64,000 bases of DNA from Nannocystis pusilla (GTDB lineage Bacteria > Myxococcota_A > Polyangia > Nannocystales > Nannocystaceae). The stretch is taken from positions 1 through 64,000 of the forward strand of contig NZ_JAIRAU010000033.1 of NCBI RefSeq assembly GCF_020073745.1, read 5' to 3'. Numbering within the stretch: position 1 is the stretch's first letter; each line of letters starts with the position of its first letter. The notes under the pieces are model-generated. The model was not told the origin of the DNA and did no database searches. It saw only the letters and a list, made by a program, of their open reading frames with translations. The position numbers were made by a program, and so were the translations under genes. This document shows, piece after piece, positions 28,151 through 37,500 of this stretch.

Positions 28151-29488
28151 ATGACCGAACGCGCCCGTCCGCTCGTGGTCGAGGTCGTGGCCCGCCTGGG
28201 CGCGACGATCGTCGATGTCGCAGCGGTGGGCGGTCGGGCCCGCGCGTACCGCATCGGCGAGGGGCCGCAGGCGCAGGCGACGGTGGCGGTGCCGGGCGCC
28301 GACGACGAGGGCTGCTGGACGCTGGTGGCGCTGCAGGCGGACGCGCCGCTGCTGCGGGTGCCGACGGGCGCGACGGGCGAGCTGAAGCCGGGCGAGGCGG
28401 AGGCGCGGCCGCTGGTCGCCGGCGAGTCGATCGCGTTGGCGAATGGGACATGTGCGATCGTTCAGGTCGGTCCGCTGACGTTCGAGGTCCGCGCGGCGCC
28501 GGCCGAGCCGGCGGTGAAGTGGAAGCCCGTCATCGAGTGGCCGCTGTGGCTGGCGCAGGCGGCGTCGCTGGCGCTGTTCCTGACGCTGGCGCTGCTGGTC
28601 CGGCTGTACGGGCCGCAGGCGGAGCCGCCGCGCTGGGACGATCCGGCGCTGCAGGAGCGGCTGATCCGCTACGCGGCCGAGCTGCCGCCGGTCGAAGCGC
28701 CGCAGCCGCACGCGGTGGCCGAGCGCGGCAGACAGCCGCAGCGCAGCGAGGCGATCGCGCGCGTGCCGAAGCAGACCCAGCCCGAGGCGGCGACGGCGGA
28801 GGCGCCGAGCTCGCCGCGGGCGACGGGCTCGCGCGAGCAGGATGTCGAGGACATGTCCCGAGAGGCAGGTTTTCTCGGGCTGGCGGAGTTCGACCGGATC
28901 CTGCGCGAGTACACGGCGTCGCTCGAGGTGTCGATCCGCAACTACGCGCCGTCGCCGGAGAGCGACGCGGCGTGGGCGGCGGCGGCGAAGGCGGTGCCGC
29001 GGGCGATCGCGGGGCTCGGGCTCGGCGACACGATCCGCGGCGGGGGCGGGGTGGCCGAGGCGGTGGTCGACCTCGACCTCGGCGACCTGATGGCGAAGCT
29101 GGCGGCCAAGCGCAAGCGCGGGCTGCCGGGCACGGGCCGCAAGGAGGCCGCGTTCACGCGCGCGGCGGTGCCCGAGGTCCGCGAGACGCCGCGCCAGAGC
29201 GTCGAGTGGACGGCGTCGGTGGGCCAGGATCTGATCCGCGGGGTCATCCGCCGCCACGTGCCGGAGGTGCGCAAGTGCTTCCGCGACGGGCCGGCGACCG
29301 GGAAGGTCGAGGTGGCGTTCACGATCGGCAGCGGCGGCAAGGTGCGCACCGCGTCGATCGAGACCAGCACGGTCGAGCACCAGGGCGTGCAGACGTGCAT
29401 CACCGAGACGGTGAAGTCGTGGACGTTCCCGACGATCGTGGCCGCGACGGGGGACGTCGCGGTGCGCTATCCGTTTTCGGTCGGCTGA
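28151..29488 (+). CDS. AgmX/PglI C-terminal domain membrane protein
   Basis: A 445-aa protein from ATG 28151; a GTG at 28097 overlapping the previous stop is an alternative. The first ~115 residues look like an FHA-like cytosolic beta domain (YRIGEGPQAQATVAVPGADD). One membrane helix is at ~131-151, then a charged linker, then the C-terminal AgmX/PglI domain (HVPEVRKCFRDG, KVEVAFTIGSGGKV, VKSWTFP, RYPFSVG). That domain closely matches the end of the VIT-VWA protein two genes away. Such proteins act in gliding-motility or envelope-spanning complexes. A palindrome at 28849-28870 encodes DMSREAG in the linker. Confidence 0.85.
   Translation: MTERARPLVVEVVARLGATIVDVAAVGGRARAYRIGEGPQAQATVAVPGADDEGCWTLVALQADAPLLRVPTGATGELKPGEAEARPLVAGESIALANGTCAIVQVGPLTFEVRAAPAEPAVKWKPVIEWPLWLAQAASLALFLTLALLVRLYGPQAEPPRWDDPALQERLIRYAAELPPVEAPQPHAVAERGRQPQRSEAIARVPKQTQPEAATAEAPSSPRATGSREQDVEDMSREAGFLGLAEFDRILREYTASLEVSIRNYAPSPESDAAWAAAAKAVPRAIAGLGLGDTIRGGGGVAEAVVDLDLGDLMAKLAAKRKRGLPGTGRKEAAFTRAAVPEVRETPRQSVEWTASVGQDLIRGVIRRHVPEVRKCFRDGPATGKVEVAFTIGSGGKVRTASIETSTVEHQGVQTCITETVKSWTFPTIVAATGDVAVRYPFSVG
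28849..28870. repeat. Dispersed palindrome inside AgmX-type gene
   Basis: GGACATGTCCCGAGAGGCAGGT. The left arm is itself the palindrome GGACATGTCC. In frame in a linker region. Confidence 0.55.
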
Positions 29489-29495
29489 GCCGACG

Positions 29496-29714
29496 TCACT
29501 TCTTGCCGAACAGGCCGCCGAGACCGGAGCTGATGCTGCCGAGGTCGACGTTGCCGATGGCGCCGCCGGCCGAGCCGAGCGCCGCGTCGACCTGACCGGC
29601 GAGCGGGGCGGGGAGCTTGGTCTTGAGGAAGTTGGCGACGGTCTCGATCGCGCTGCGGGCGTTGCTCTCGGAGATGCCGGTCTTGGACACGATCTGCTGG
29701 ATGAGCTCTTCCAT
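29496..29714 (-). CDS. Small DUF2267-like protein
   Basis: A 72-aa protein. The first ~50 residues (EELIQQIVSKTGISESNARS, AIETVANFLKTKLPAPLAGQ) form three amphipathic helices typical of small stand-alone DUF2267/DUF937-like proteins common in GC-rich bacteria. The tail is Gly/Ser-rich and ends GLGGLFGKK. No signal peptide. Molecular role unknown. The convergent AgmX-type gene ends 7 nt away. Confidence 0.8.
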   Translation of the reverse strand: MEELIQQIVSKTGISESNARSAIETVANFLKTKLPAPLAGQVDAALGSAGGAIGNVDLGSISSGLGGLFGKK

Positions 29715-29760
29715 GGGGTTGGCCTCGAGGAGGCAGGATGCGGTACGCCGCGCGGCCGCG

Positions 29761-31449
29761 TCAACCCGGTCCGACGACGATCGGCGGCTCGATCAGGCGT
29801 GGGAGCGTGTCGGGGTGCGGATCGTCGGGGACGACCTTCGGCTCGCCCGGATCGGCGCCGACCATCGTTCGCCAGCGCCGCGGCACGCGCGGCAGGCCGA
29901 TGGCGTAGATCACGAGGGCGCCGTCGCGGCGGATGTGGAGGCGCAGGAAGTGCTTGAAGTCCTGGATCCGCAGCGACGAGAACGCCTCGTTGCCGTGGCG
30001 GCCGAACACGTTGACGGCGACGAGCAGGTAGGCGCCGAAGATCGCGGCGCCGACCAGCCAGCCGGCGCCGAGCAGCGCGGCGAGGCCGAGCGCGGTCTGG
30101 GCGGCGCTGCCCCACTCGAGCGCGAGGGCGCGACCCAGCTGTCCCCCGAGCCAGGTGACGGCGAGGGCGGCGAGGAGGTGCGCGCCGGTGTGGACGAGGC
30201 CGGCGAGCACGCGCAGCCGGCGACGGCGGGCGTCGGTGAAGGCGACGAAGCCGGCGGCGGTGAGGAGGACCCACGTGGCGGCCCACGGCGAGCGCAGGGT
30301 CGCGGACAACATGTCCGAAAGAGCAGGCAGGAAGGCGGCCGCCGGGTAGTCGCCGAGCGCGGCGTGGACGTTCCAGCCGATCATGAGGTAGAGGAGGCCG
30401 GTGACCGCGCCGAAGCCGGGGTTCTGCAGCGGGAACGCGAGGTTGCGCCAGGCCAGGCGGCGCGAGGCGCGGCGGTCGGGGAAGGCGCAGCGGAGGCCGT
30501 AGCCGCCCGCGAGCGGATCGTCGCGCAAGACGTGGGTGGGGTGGAGGAAGGCGCCGCCGCCTCCGGCGGTGATCTTCTGGATCTGGCCGTCGGCGGTGGC
30601 GTGGCGGCGGTAGTGATGGAGGTCGCCGGACAGGAACACGCGGATCCGCCGGCCGAACACGTGGTCCTGCAGGAAGGCGAGGTTGCCGTCGCGGGCGCGA
30701 CGGGTGCGAGCGCCGCGGTCGCGCAGCTCGTGGGTGCGGACCCAGTGCGGCTCGGCGGTGCAGAGGATGATCTTGGCGCGCGGACCCATGCGCGCGGCGA
30801 GGCCGCGGAAGTACTCGACCTGGTTGGCGTCGATGTCGGAGCCGAGCTGCACGTCGACGCCGACCAGCCACCAGTCGTGCGGCAAGCGGGCGGCGAAGTA
30901 GCTGGCGCGCTGGTGGACCTGCCAGCCGCAGAACCACTGCTTGTCGAGGAACAGCTTGGTGAAGGTGGCGAGGCTGTCGTACCAGTCGTGGTTGCCCGGC
31001 ACGGCGAACAGCACCGGGTGCGGCGGCTCGCTGCGATCGAAGGCGCACTCGTACGGGAGCACGAGCCGCTGCTCGTAGGCGGCGCGGCTCGGGGTCGGGT
31101 AGACCTGATCGCCGCCGAACACCAAGACGCCGGCGCGCGGCAGCTCGTAGGCGCGGCCGTGCACGCCGTGGACGCGGAGGATCGGCCGCGTGGCCCAGTA
31201 GGCGACCGCGTAGGTCGGGTTCCAGCCGTCGCCGGAGTCGGACACGAAGTCGAGCACGAGCTGTTCGCGGTGCGAGAAGTCGGTCGGCTCGTGGCTCGGC
31301 GCGGGCCGCAAGATCCGGCGGTCGAGCTGATCGCCGAGGAGCGTCGACACGGCGACGCGCCCGGCGGTCTGCAGCAGCTGCACCGGGGCGTACCAGCGCA
31401 CCATGTCCGCCGGGGCGTGGAGGTCGCGGGCGCTGGGAGCGTCGGTCAT
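29761..31449 (-). CDS. Membrane metallophosphoesterase
   Basis: A 562-aa protein. The calcineurin-like metallophosphoesterase core lies at ~60-320: DSGDGWNPT, GGDQVYP (Asp ligands), GNHDWYD (Asn/His) and SGDLHHYRR (His ligands). The pattern fits phosphoesterases with two metal ions. The C-terminal half has about four hydrophobic helices between ~345 and 490, so the catalytic domain is tethered to a membrane. The substrate is unknown. A palindrome copy (30309-30328) is in frame between helices and encodes part of ALSDMLSA. It ends 64 nt after the HTTM gene region on the same strand. Confidence 0.87.
   Translation of the reverse strand: MTDAPSARDLHAPADMVRWYAPVQLLQTAGRVAVSTLLGDQLDRRILRPAPSHEPTDFSHREQLVLDFVSDSGDGWNPTYAVAYWATRPILRVHGVHGRAYELPRAGVLVFGGDQVYPTPSRAAYEQRLVLPYECAFDRSEPPHPVLFAVPGNHDWYDSLATFTKLFLDKQWFCGWQVHQRASYFAARLPHDWWLVGVDVQLGSDIDANQVEYFRGLAARMGPRAKIILCTAEPHWVRTHELRDRGARTRRARDGNLAFLQDHVFGRRIRVFLSGDLHHYRRHATADGQIQKITAGGGGAFLHPTHVLRDDPLAGGYGLRCAFPDRRASRRLAWRNLAFPLQNPGFGAVTGLLYLMIGWNVHAALGDYPAAAFLPALSDMLSATLRSPWAATWVLLTAAGFVAFTDARRRRLRVLAGLVHTGAHLLAALAVTWLGGQLGRALALEWGSAAQTALGLAALLGAGWLVGAAIFGAYLLVAVNVFGRHGNEAFSSLRIQDFKHFLRLHIRRDGALVIYAIGLPRVPRRWRTMVGADPGEPKVVPDDPHPDTLPRLIEPPIVVGPG
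30309..30328. repeat. Dispersed palindrome inside phosphoesterase gene
   Basis: ACATGTCCGAAAGAGCAGGC, with an intact left arm and a degenerate right arm. In frame in the membrane half. Confidence 0.5.
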
Positions 31450-31503
31450 GGCCGACCTGGCAGTATTTGGCGGGTCGCGGAGCGGTGCCAGGCGCGAGGC
31501 CGC

Positions 31504-31523
31504 GAGGTGTCCGTCAGGACAGG
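31504..31523. repeat. Dispersed palindrome containing HTTM stop codon
   Basis: GAGGTGTCCGTCAGGACAGG, exact core with loop GTCA. The HTTM gene's TGA (reverse of 31514-31516) lies inside the loop and right arm. Confidence 0.7.
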
Positions 31524-32362
31524 CGCGCGAGCAGCCGCCGCAGCCGCGCCGGATCGACGAACACCAGGTAGAGGCTGATCATCTGCAAGCTGAAATAGAC
31601 GAGCTGGTACATCGTGACGGCGACCACAACGTGCAGGCCGACGCCGAGCAGGAACCCGAGCGGCCGCAGACGGCGTGGGACCAGCAGGAGCGGCGCGAAC
31701 AGCTCGAAGCCGAGAGCGGCGTGTTGCAGGAGCGTCCACACGCCGGCGGGGAGGACGCGCAGCAGCCACGCGGCCGCCTCGGTGCAGTAGACGCCCTGGA
31801 CCTGCACCCAGAGGACGTCGTCGTACGCGAGCCAGTCGCCCCGCAGCGCCTTGCACAGGCCGGAGGCGACGTAGTGGATCAGCAGCGAGACCTGCAGCAC
31901 GCGGATCGGCCAGGCGGGGATCGTGGCGCTCGCTTCCTGTCCCGAAGGACCTGGCGCAAGAGCCAGGACGAGGAAGCCGAACACGTAGAGGCGGTTGATC
32001 GTGAACGCGGAGATCGGGTCGGCGAGCGAGACGTAGACGAGGCCGGCCAGCACGACCCAGGTGGCGGCCCGGCGCGCCCAGCCGAAGATGACGGCCAGCA
32101 TGGCGCCGAAGTAGACGGCGAAGAACGGCCACAGCCCGGCGCGCGAGAGCAGCGGGACGTGCGGGGCGTAGTAGGCGTCGACGGCGGGCGAGGGGTGATA
32201 GCCGACCGGCGTGAGCCACTCGGCGCCGTGCTGGGCCCACGCGAGGGTGTAGAAGACGAGGGTGTAGGTGAAGGCCTGGCGGAACGCGTCGAGGCGGACG
32301 GGGTCGACCGGCGCGTACCAGAAGCGCTGCCAGCCGGCGCGCGCGCGCGCGACGAGGCTCAT
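31514..32362 (-). CDS. HTTM (vitamin-K carboxylase-like) membrane protein
   Basis: A 282-aa protein with about six hydrophobic segments and the HTTM layout: an N-terminal segment RLDAFRQAFTYTLVFYTLAW, then ending MISLYLVF. HTTM domains are related to the membrane part of vitamin-K-dependent gamma-carboxylase; no lipase-like or beta domain follows here, so it is a bare HTTM protein. It overlaps the upstream 177-aa membrane protein gene as ATGA, and the two are probably translated together. Two palindromes fall in this gene: one at 31935-31954 (encoding PGPSGQEAS in a loop) and one supplying the stop codon. Confidence 0.85.
   Translation of the reverse strand: MSLVARARAGWQRFWYAPVDPVRLDAFRQAFTYTLVFYTLAWAQHGAEWLTPVGYHPSPAVDAYYAPHVPLLSRAGLWPFFAVYFGAMLAVIFGWARRAATWVVLAGLVYVSLADPISAFTINRLYVFGFLVLALAPGPSGQEASATIPAWPIRVLQVSLLIHYVASGLCKALRGDWLAYDDVLWVQVQGVYCTEAAAWLLRVLPAGVWTLLQHAALGFELFAPLLLVPRRLRPLGFLLGVGLHVVVAVTMYQLVYFSLQMISLYLVFVDPARLRRLLARLS
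31935..31954. repeat. Dispersed palindrome inside HTTM gene
   Basis: TCCTGTCCCGAAGGACCTGG. On the coding strand the loop is TTCG closed by C-G. In frame in a loop between membrane helices. Confidence 0.6.
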
Positions 32363-32892
32363 CGGCCGGACTCCGGGTACTCGTAGGTGGCGAGGATCCG
32401 CCGCTGGTGGCGGGGCACGTCGGCCAGCGGCGGCCGCCGCCAGGCGCCGCGCGCGATGTCGTCGGGGCGCGGCACGAAGCCGGTCCAGACGAAGCGCAGG
32501 CCGACGATCGGCGCGAGCTCGGGGTGACGCCCGCGATCGCTGGCGACGAGGTAGTCGGCGACCTCGCGCCGGGCGGCGTCACGCTCGCCCCAATTGACGA
32601 GGAAGCGGTGCAGGCGGGTGCGGTGACCGAACGGCTCCATGCCGAAGTCGAGGGTCTCGTCGTGCTGCTCCCAGTCGCGGCGGCCGGACCGCCGGACCTC
32701 GACGAAATAGATGTTCCACACCGTCGGCCGGTTGGGGAACAGACAGGCGACGTCGTGCCAGTCGTGCAGCAGCGCCGGCTCGCCGGGGAGGCGAGCGCGC
32801 CACAGGCCGTGGTACGCGGTGGGGGCGATCCACAGCAGGATGAAGGCGGCGACGCACAGCCGATCGCGGAGGCGGGGGCGGAGAGCGGTCAT
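32359..32892 (-). CDS. Small membrane-anchored partner of HTTM protein
   Basis: A 177-aa protein from ATG 32892 (MTALRPRLRD). One N-terminal hydrophobic helix (LCVAAFILLWIAPTAYHGLW) is followed by a soluble region with HDWHDVACLFPNRPTVWNIY and EPFGHRTRLHRFLVNWGER. Its stop overlaps the HTTM start (ATGA). The fixed pairing suggests a complex with the HTTM protein; the residue pattern (several His/Trp/Tyr) does not identify a known enzyme. Divergent from the Hsp90-like gene by 83 nt. Confidence 0.72.
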   Translation of the reverse strand: MTALRPRLRDRLCVAAFILLWIAPTAYHGLWRARLPGEPALLHDWHDVACLFPNRPTVWNIYFVEVRRSGRRDWEQHDETLDFGMEPFGHRTRLHRFLVNWGERDAARREVADYLVASDRGRHPELAPIVGLRFVWTGFVPRPDDIARGAWRRPPLADVPRHQRRILATYEYPESGR

Positions 32893-32975
32893 GCGCGCCA
32901 GGCCTGGATGGCCCCTCTTGCCACGAAGGCCGCGGTCTTGTCGAGCCCCGCAGGGCCGCGGCATCATCACGAGGC

Positions 32976-34541
32976 ATGGCGAGGGCGACGGAGGGCATCG
33001 TCGACGAGGCGCTCGCGGGGCTCGTCCACCAATTCGCCGATCCGATGGCGTGCTTCCGCGAGCTGGTACAGAACGCGATCGACGCCAACTCGAACGAGAT
33101 CGACATCCGCTTCACGCACGAGGGCGGCCGCCTCGTGATCGACGTCGACGACTTCGGCGACGGCATGGACCGCCGGATCATCGACTCGCGGCTGACGCGG
33201 CTGTTCTCGTCGACGAAGGACGACGACCGCACGAAGATCGGCCGCTTCGGCATCGGCTTCGTGTCGGTGTTCGCGCTCGAGCCCGACGTGATCCGCGTCG
33301 ACACGTCCCGCGCGGGCGAGCACTGGCGGGTGGTGTTCCGCCCCGATCGCACGTTCACCCGCGTGGCGCTGCCGGGGCCGGTCGACGGGACGAAGATCCG
33401 GATCTACAAGGCGGCGACGCGCGAGCAGGCGCAGGAATTCGCGGCGCGGGCGGCGGCCGCGATCGCGTTCTGGTGCCGCCACGCGAGCGTCGAGATCCGC
33501 GTCGACGGGCGCGCGATCAACGAGCCGTTCGACGTGCCGGCGCGCTGCAAGGTCGACGCGGAGGTCGGCGAGGCGCGGATCGTCGCCGGCTACGCGAGCG
33601 ACGGCGTGAGCCGCGTCGGTTACTACAACCGCGGCCTCACGCTGCTCGAGGAGGCGAGCCTCGAGTTCCCCGGCGTGCACCTGAAGCTGTGGTCGCCGGT
33701 GCTCGAGCACACGATGACGCGCGACAACGTGCTCCGCGACGACAACTACGCGCGGGTGATGGAGCACGCGCGCAAGCTGATCCGCGGGCCGCTGCGCGAG
33801 CGGTTGCTGGCCGCGCTGGCGACCGACGTGCCGGCGTGCCACCGGCCGGGCGATCCGCACGAGCACCTGTACGCGGCGCTGACCGGGCTGCTGGCCCGTG
33901 ACGACGCGCCGGCGGCGGCGAGACAGCGGCCGTTCGTGCGCACCGTCGACGGCGGGCTCGTCGACCTGGCGACGCTGGCGCGGGCGAAGCAGAAGGAGCG
34001 CCTGTGGTCGGCCGCGGCGGCGACGCCGGTGACGAAGCTGCTGCGCGAGCGCGGGGACGTGGTGATCGCGGCGGCCGGCGAGTCGGCCCTGCTGGCGCTG
34101 CTGCGCGCGAGCGGGGCGGCGCCGACGCCGGCGGAGGAGGCGTGGTTCGCGGCGACGCTGGTGCCGGTCTCGGCGCGACCGCCGGGGTGGCCGCCGCTGG
34201 CGACGGCGTTGCGGGCGCTGGCCGGGGTCGCCGGGGTCGAGCTCGGCGACCTCGACTACGTCGGCTCGCCGGTGGCCCGGCGCGTCGCGGTGGTGCAGCC
34301 GTCGCCCGGCGCGCTGACGCCATTGCGCGAGGCCGACGCGCTGACGCCCGCGGGCTGGCTGGTGCTGCACGACGGGCACCCGCTGGCCCGCGAGGCGCTG
34401 GCGCTGGCGGAGCGCGAGCCGGAGTTCGCGGCGATCAAGCTGCTCAAGGTGTTCTGCCTCGATCGACCTGACCTTTCGACCAGCCGCGCGATCGCCCTGA
34501 CGGTCGCGGCCGTGGAGGCGCGATGTCGGCGGACGACTTGA
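32976..34541 (+). CDS. Hsp90-like (GHKL) ATPase
   Basis: A 521-aa protein whose first ~220 residues form a GHKL ATP-binding domain: N box ELVQNAIDAN (29-38) with the catalytic Glu, G1 box DDFGDGMD (58-65), and G2/lid GRFGIGF (89-95). A middle domain follows, with NRGLTLLEE and TMTRDNVLRDDNY, resembling the Hsp90/HtpG middle segment. The dimerisation domain of HtpG (about 620 aa in total) appears reduced or replaced. It overlaps the giant next gene by 19 nt, so the two are coupled. It is not canonical HtpG. Its client or process is unknown. Confidence 0.87.
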   Translation: MARATEGIVDEALAGLVHQFADPMACFRELVQNAIDANSNEIDIRFTHEGGRLVIDVDDFGDGMDRRIIDSRLTRLFSSTKDDDRTKIGRFGIGFVSVFALEPDVIRVDTSRAGEHWRVVFRPDRTFTRVALPGPVDGTKIRIYKAATREQAQEFAARAAAAIAFWCRHASVEIRVDGRAINEPFDVPARCKVDAEVGEARIVAGYASDGVSRVGYYNRGLTLLEEASLEFPGVHLKLWSPVLEHTMTRDNVLRDDNYARVMEHARKLIRGPLRERLLAALATDVPACHRPGDPHEHLYAALTGLLARDDAPAAARQRPFVRTVDGGLVDLATLARAKQKERLWSAAAATPVTKLLRERGDVVIAAAGESALLALLRASGAAPTPAEEAWFAATLVPVSARPPGWPPLATALRALAGVAGVELGDLDYVGSPVARRVAVVQPSPGALTPLREADALTPAGWLVLHDGHPLAREALALAEREPEFAAIKLLKVFCLDRPDLSTSRAIALTVAAVEARCRRTT

Positions 34542-37500
34542 TCGCGTCGCTGTGCGCAGAGGGCCGCGTCGACTCGCACGGCGGGTTCACGCTCGACCGG
34601 GCCAAGGCGCGCGAGAAGCTGCGGACGTTCCAGGTGGCCGAGCCGCACCGCTACGTGCTCCACCTGGTAGCGCTGGCGGCCCTGCGCGGGGCCACGGCGA
34701 TCGAGTTCGAGATCGACAGCGACGACCTGTGGGCCCGCTTCGACGGCGCGCCGCTGACGGAGCAGGACTTCGAGGACCTGTACAGCTCGAGCTTCGCGGC
34801 CGCGACCACCGACGCCGAGCGCGCGCGCCAGCAGCTGGCCGTCGGGCTCAACGCGGCGCTGGCCCTGAACCCGCGCCACGTGCGAGTGACGAGCGGACCG
34901 GCGGGCCAGCGGGTCCGGCTCGAGGCGACGCACGGGGCCGAGGACGTGATCGCGCGCGTGCCCGGCGACCGCGGCGCCGGCACGGTGATCCACGTCAAGC
35001 AGCGGTTCCGCCCCGGGCTGGTCGTTCGCTTCTTCAAACATGTCCTCGGAGACATGCCCGAAGCGACAGTCCTGCGCGAGCGCGCGCCGTTCGCCCGCAT
35101 CCCGGTGCGGGTCCAGGGCTCGACCCTCGGCGGAAGCGAGGCGCTGACGGGCGAGGTGCAGCACCGCCGCGAGCTGGGCGACGGCGCCGGCCGGGTGTGT
35201 GTGGCCGGGCTGCGGCCCGAGCCGCACGTAGAGGCCGAAGTGCGGCTGGTCCGTCACGGTGTGTGGATCTCGACGCTGCACCCGAAGCACCTGCCCGGAG
35301 GGACAGTCGCGCTGGTCCACGACGACTCGCTGCAGACCGACCTGTCGGGCCAGGAGGTGGTGCACAACGAGGCGCGCGAGCGCTGTCTGCGGCTGGTCGA
35401 GCTGGCGATGGAGGCGTCGCTGCTCGACTACCTGGCCGACCGCGGCCGCAGCGATCCGTGGCTGCGCGCGCGGCTGGTGCGGTCGTGGCTGGGGTGGCCG
35501 CGCGTGCGCGACCGGGCGACGCCGCTCGGCGTGGCGATGGCGGCGCTGCCGTGGTGGAGCGACATCTTCGGCGCGCCGGTCTCGCTGGCGATGCTGCGCA
35601 CCTGCCTCGAGCGACAGTCGGCCGTGTACTACACGACGGCCGAATTCGCCGATCGCCTCGAGGCGCTGCCCGAGACGGTGGTCGCGGTGCCGGCGAAGTC
35701 GTCGGGGGGTCCGAGCGACGACCTGCTGATCCTGAAGGAGCTGTTCGGCGAGCGCCTGCGCGATCGCACCCGCGAGCTCGAGCGCGAGGTGAGGCGCAGC
35801 GCGCGGCGCCGGCTGTGGCGCCTGCGGCCGGCCGCGCCCCAGCTCGAGCCCGCCGGTTACTCGGCGCTGGCGCCGATATCGATCGAGACGCCGGCGCGCG
35901 CGCTGGTCGGGCAGGTCGGGCTCCGGCGCGAGCGCGGCGGGCCCTCGACCGTGCGCGTGATCGTCGACGGTCACCTGCTGTGCGAGCTGAACGTCGAGCT
36001 GCCGCTGCCGGTCGACGCCGTCGTCGCCGGGGTCGAGGCCGACGACGACTACGAGGCGCCGCTGCGCGACGATCGGTTCGCGCTGGCCCTGCTGGCCGTG
36101 CTCGACGCGGCGCTGGGGCTGGTCGAGACGGACATGTCCCAACGGACAGTTCACGAGATCGACGCCGAGGCGCGGGCGCTGGCGCGGCGGTACCTGCAGC
36201 TGCGTCACGATCCGGAGGGTCCGCGGCGGTGGCTGCAGGGCTTCGGCTTCCGCAGCGCGGACGCGGAGCGCGGGCTGCGGCAGCCGACGGTGGCCGCGCT
36301 GGCGCGGGTGTGTCGGGCCCGCACGGAGGTGCCGACGGCGAGCCTGCTCGAGCCGTGGCTGGCGGAGTGCGAGCGGCTGCCCACCGCGTGCGGGCGCTCG
36401 CTGAGCCTCGGGGCGCTGGCGCTGGCGCTGGCGCGCGGCGAGCGGGTGGTGTGGATCGGCGCGCTCGGTCCGGGGCTGGCGCGGCTCGATCGCATCGTGC
36501 TCAAGCTCGACGCCGCGGGGCAGGATCTGATCGCGCAGGTGTTCGGCGAGAGGATCGCGCAGCTGACCAGCGCGGAGCTGCAGGGGCTGATCGCCGAGCA
36601 GCGCTTCATGAGCCAGGCGGAGGAGGATACCGCGCAGGCGCTCGGGCCGTGCGGGGCGACGCTGCGGGTCGAGGACGGGCCGCTGCAGGCTGTCCTCGGG
36701 GTCAGGTTCATCCGCGACGGCGAGCCGCTGCGCGCGTCGGTGCGGGTGCTGGTGCGCGGGCGCAATCTGGCCGAGCGCGCGCTGTGGGCCCCCTTCAAGG
36801 GGGTGGTCGCGGTGGTGCGCGACGATCGGCTGACGCCGACGGTCGACTGGGACGCGGTGGTCGTCAACGCGGCGTGGCGCGCGGCCGAGCGGGCGCTGCT
36901 GCAGGCGCTGCCGCGGCTGGCCGTCGAGGCGGCGCGCGTGCCGGAGCTCGCGGTGGTCGGTGATGTCCTCGCGGCCAGCTTCCCGTCGCAGACGCTGCGC
37001 CGCGCGTGGGAGCGGCTGGTGGAGTGCGAGGGCCCGGAGGCGGGCGAGGCGTCCTACGAATTGTTGCTCGGGCTGGCCTCGCAGGTGCGGATCGAGCGGC
37101 TCGACGAGGTGCTCGACAGGGCGCTGCGACAGCCGGCCCGGATGGTCGGCGAGCGCCGCGTGCACCCGATCGCCAACATCGCCAAGATCGCCGACGACGC
37201 CGACTGGCGCATCGATCCGGCGCGCACGCGCGAGGTCGCGGGCGTGCTGAAGGAGCTGCGGATCCTGTGCGGACAGCACCGTCCGGGGTTGCCGCTCGCG
37301 GAGCAGGTGCTGGCGATCGACGGCCGGCTGGTCCACGAGTGGACGTTCCGGCGGGTCGACGGGGCGACGGTGACGCTCGCCGCGCTGATCGCCGCGAGGG
37401 CCCGCGGCGGGGCGATCGAGGTCGTGGCGGAGGGGCTCGACCTCGGCGGGGTGATGCGGCCGCACGCGCTGGTGGTCGACGACGCCGAGGCGGATCGGCT

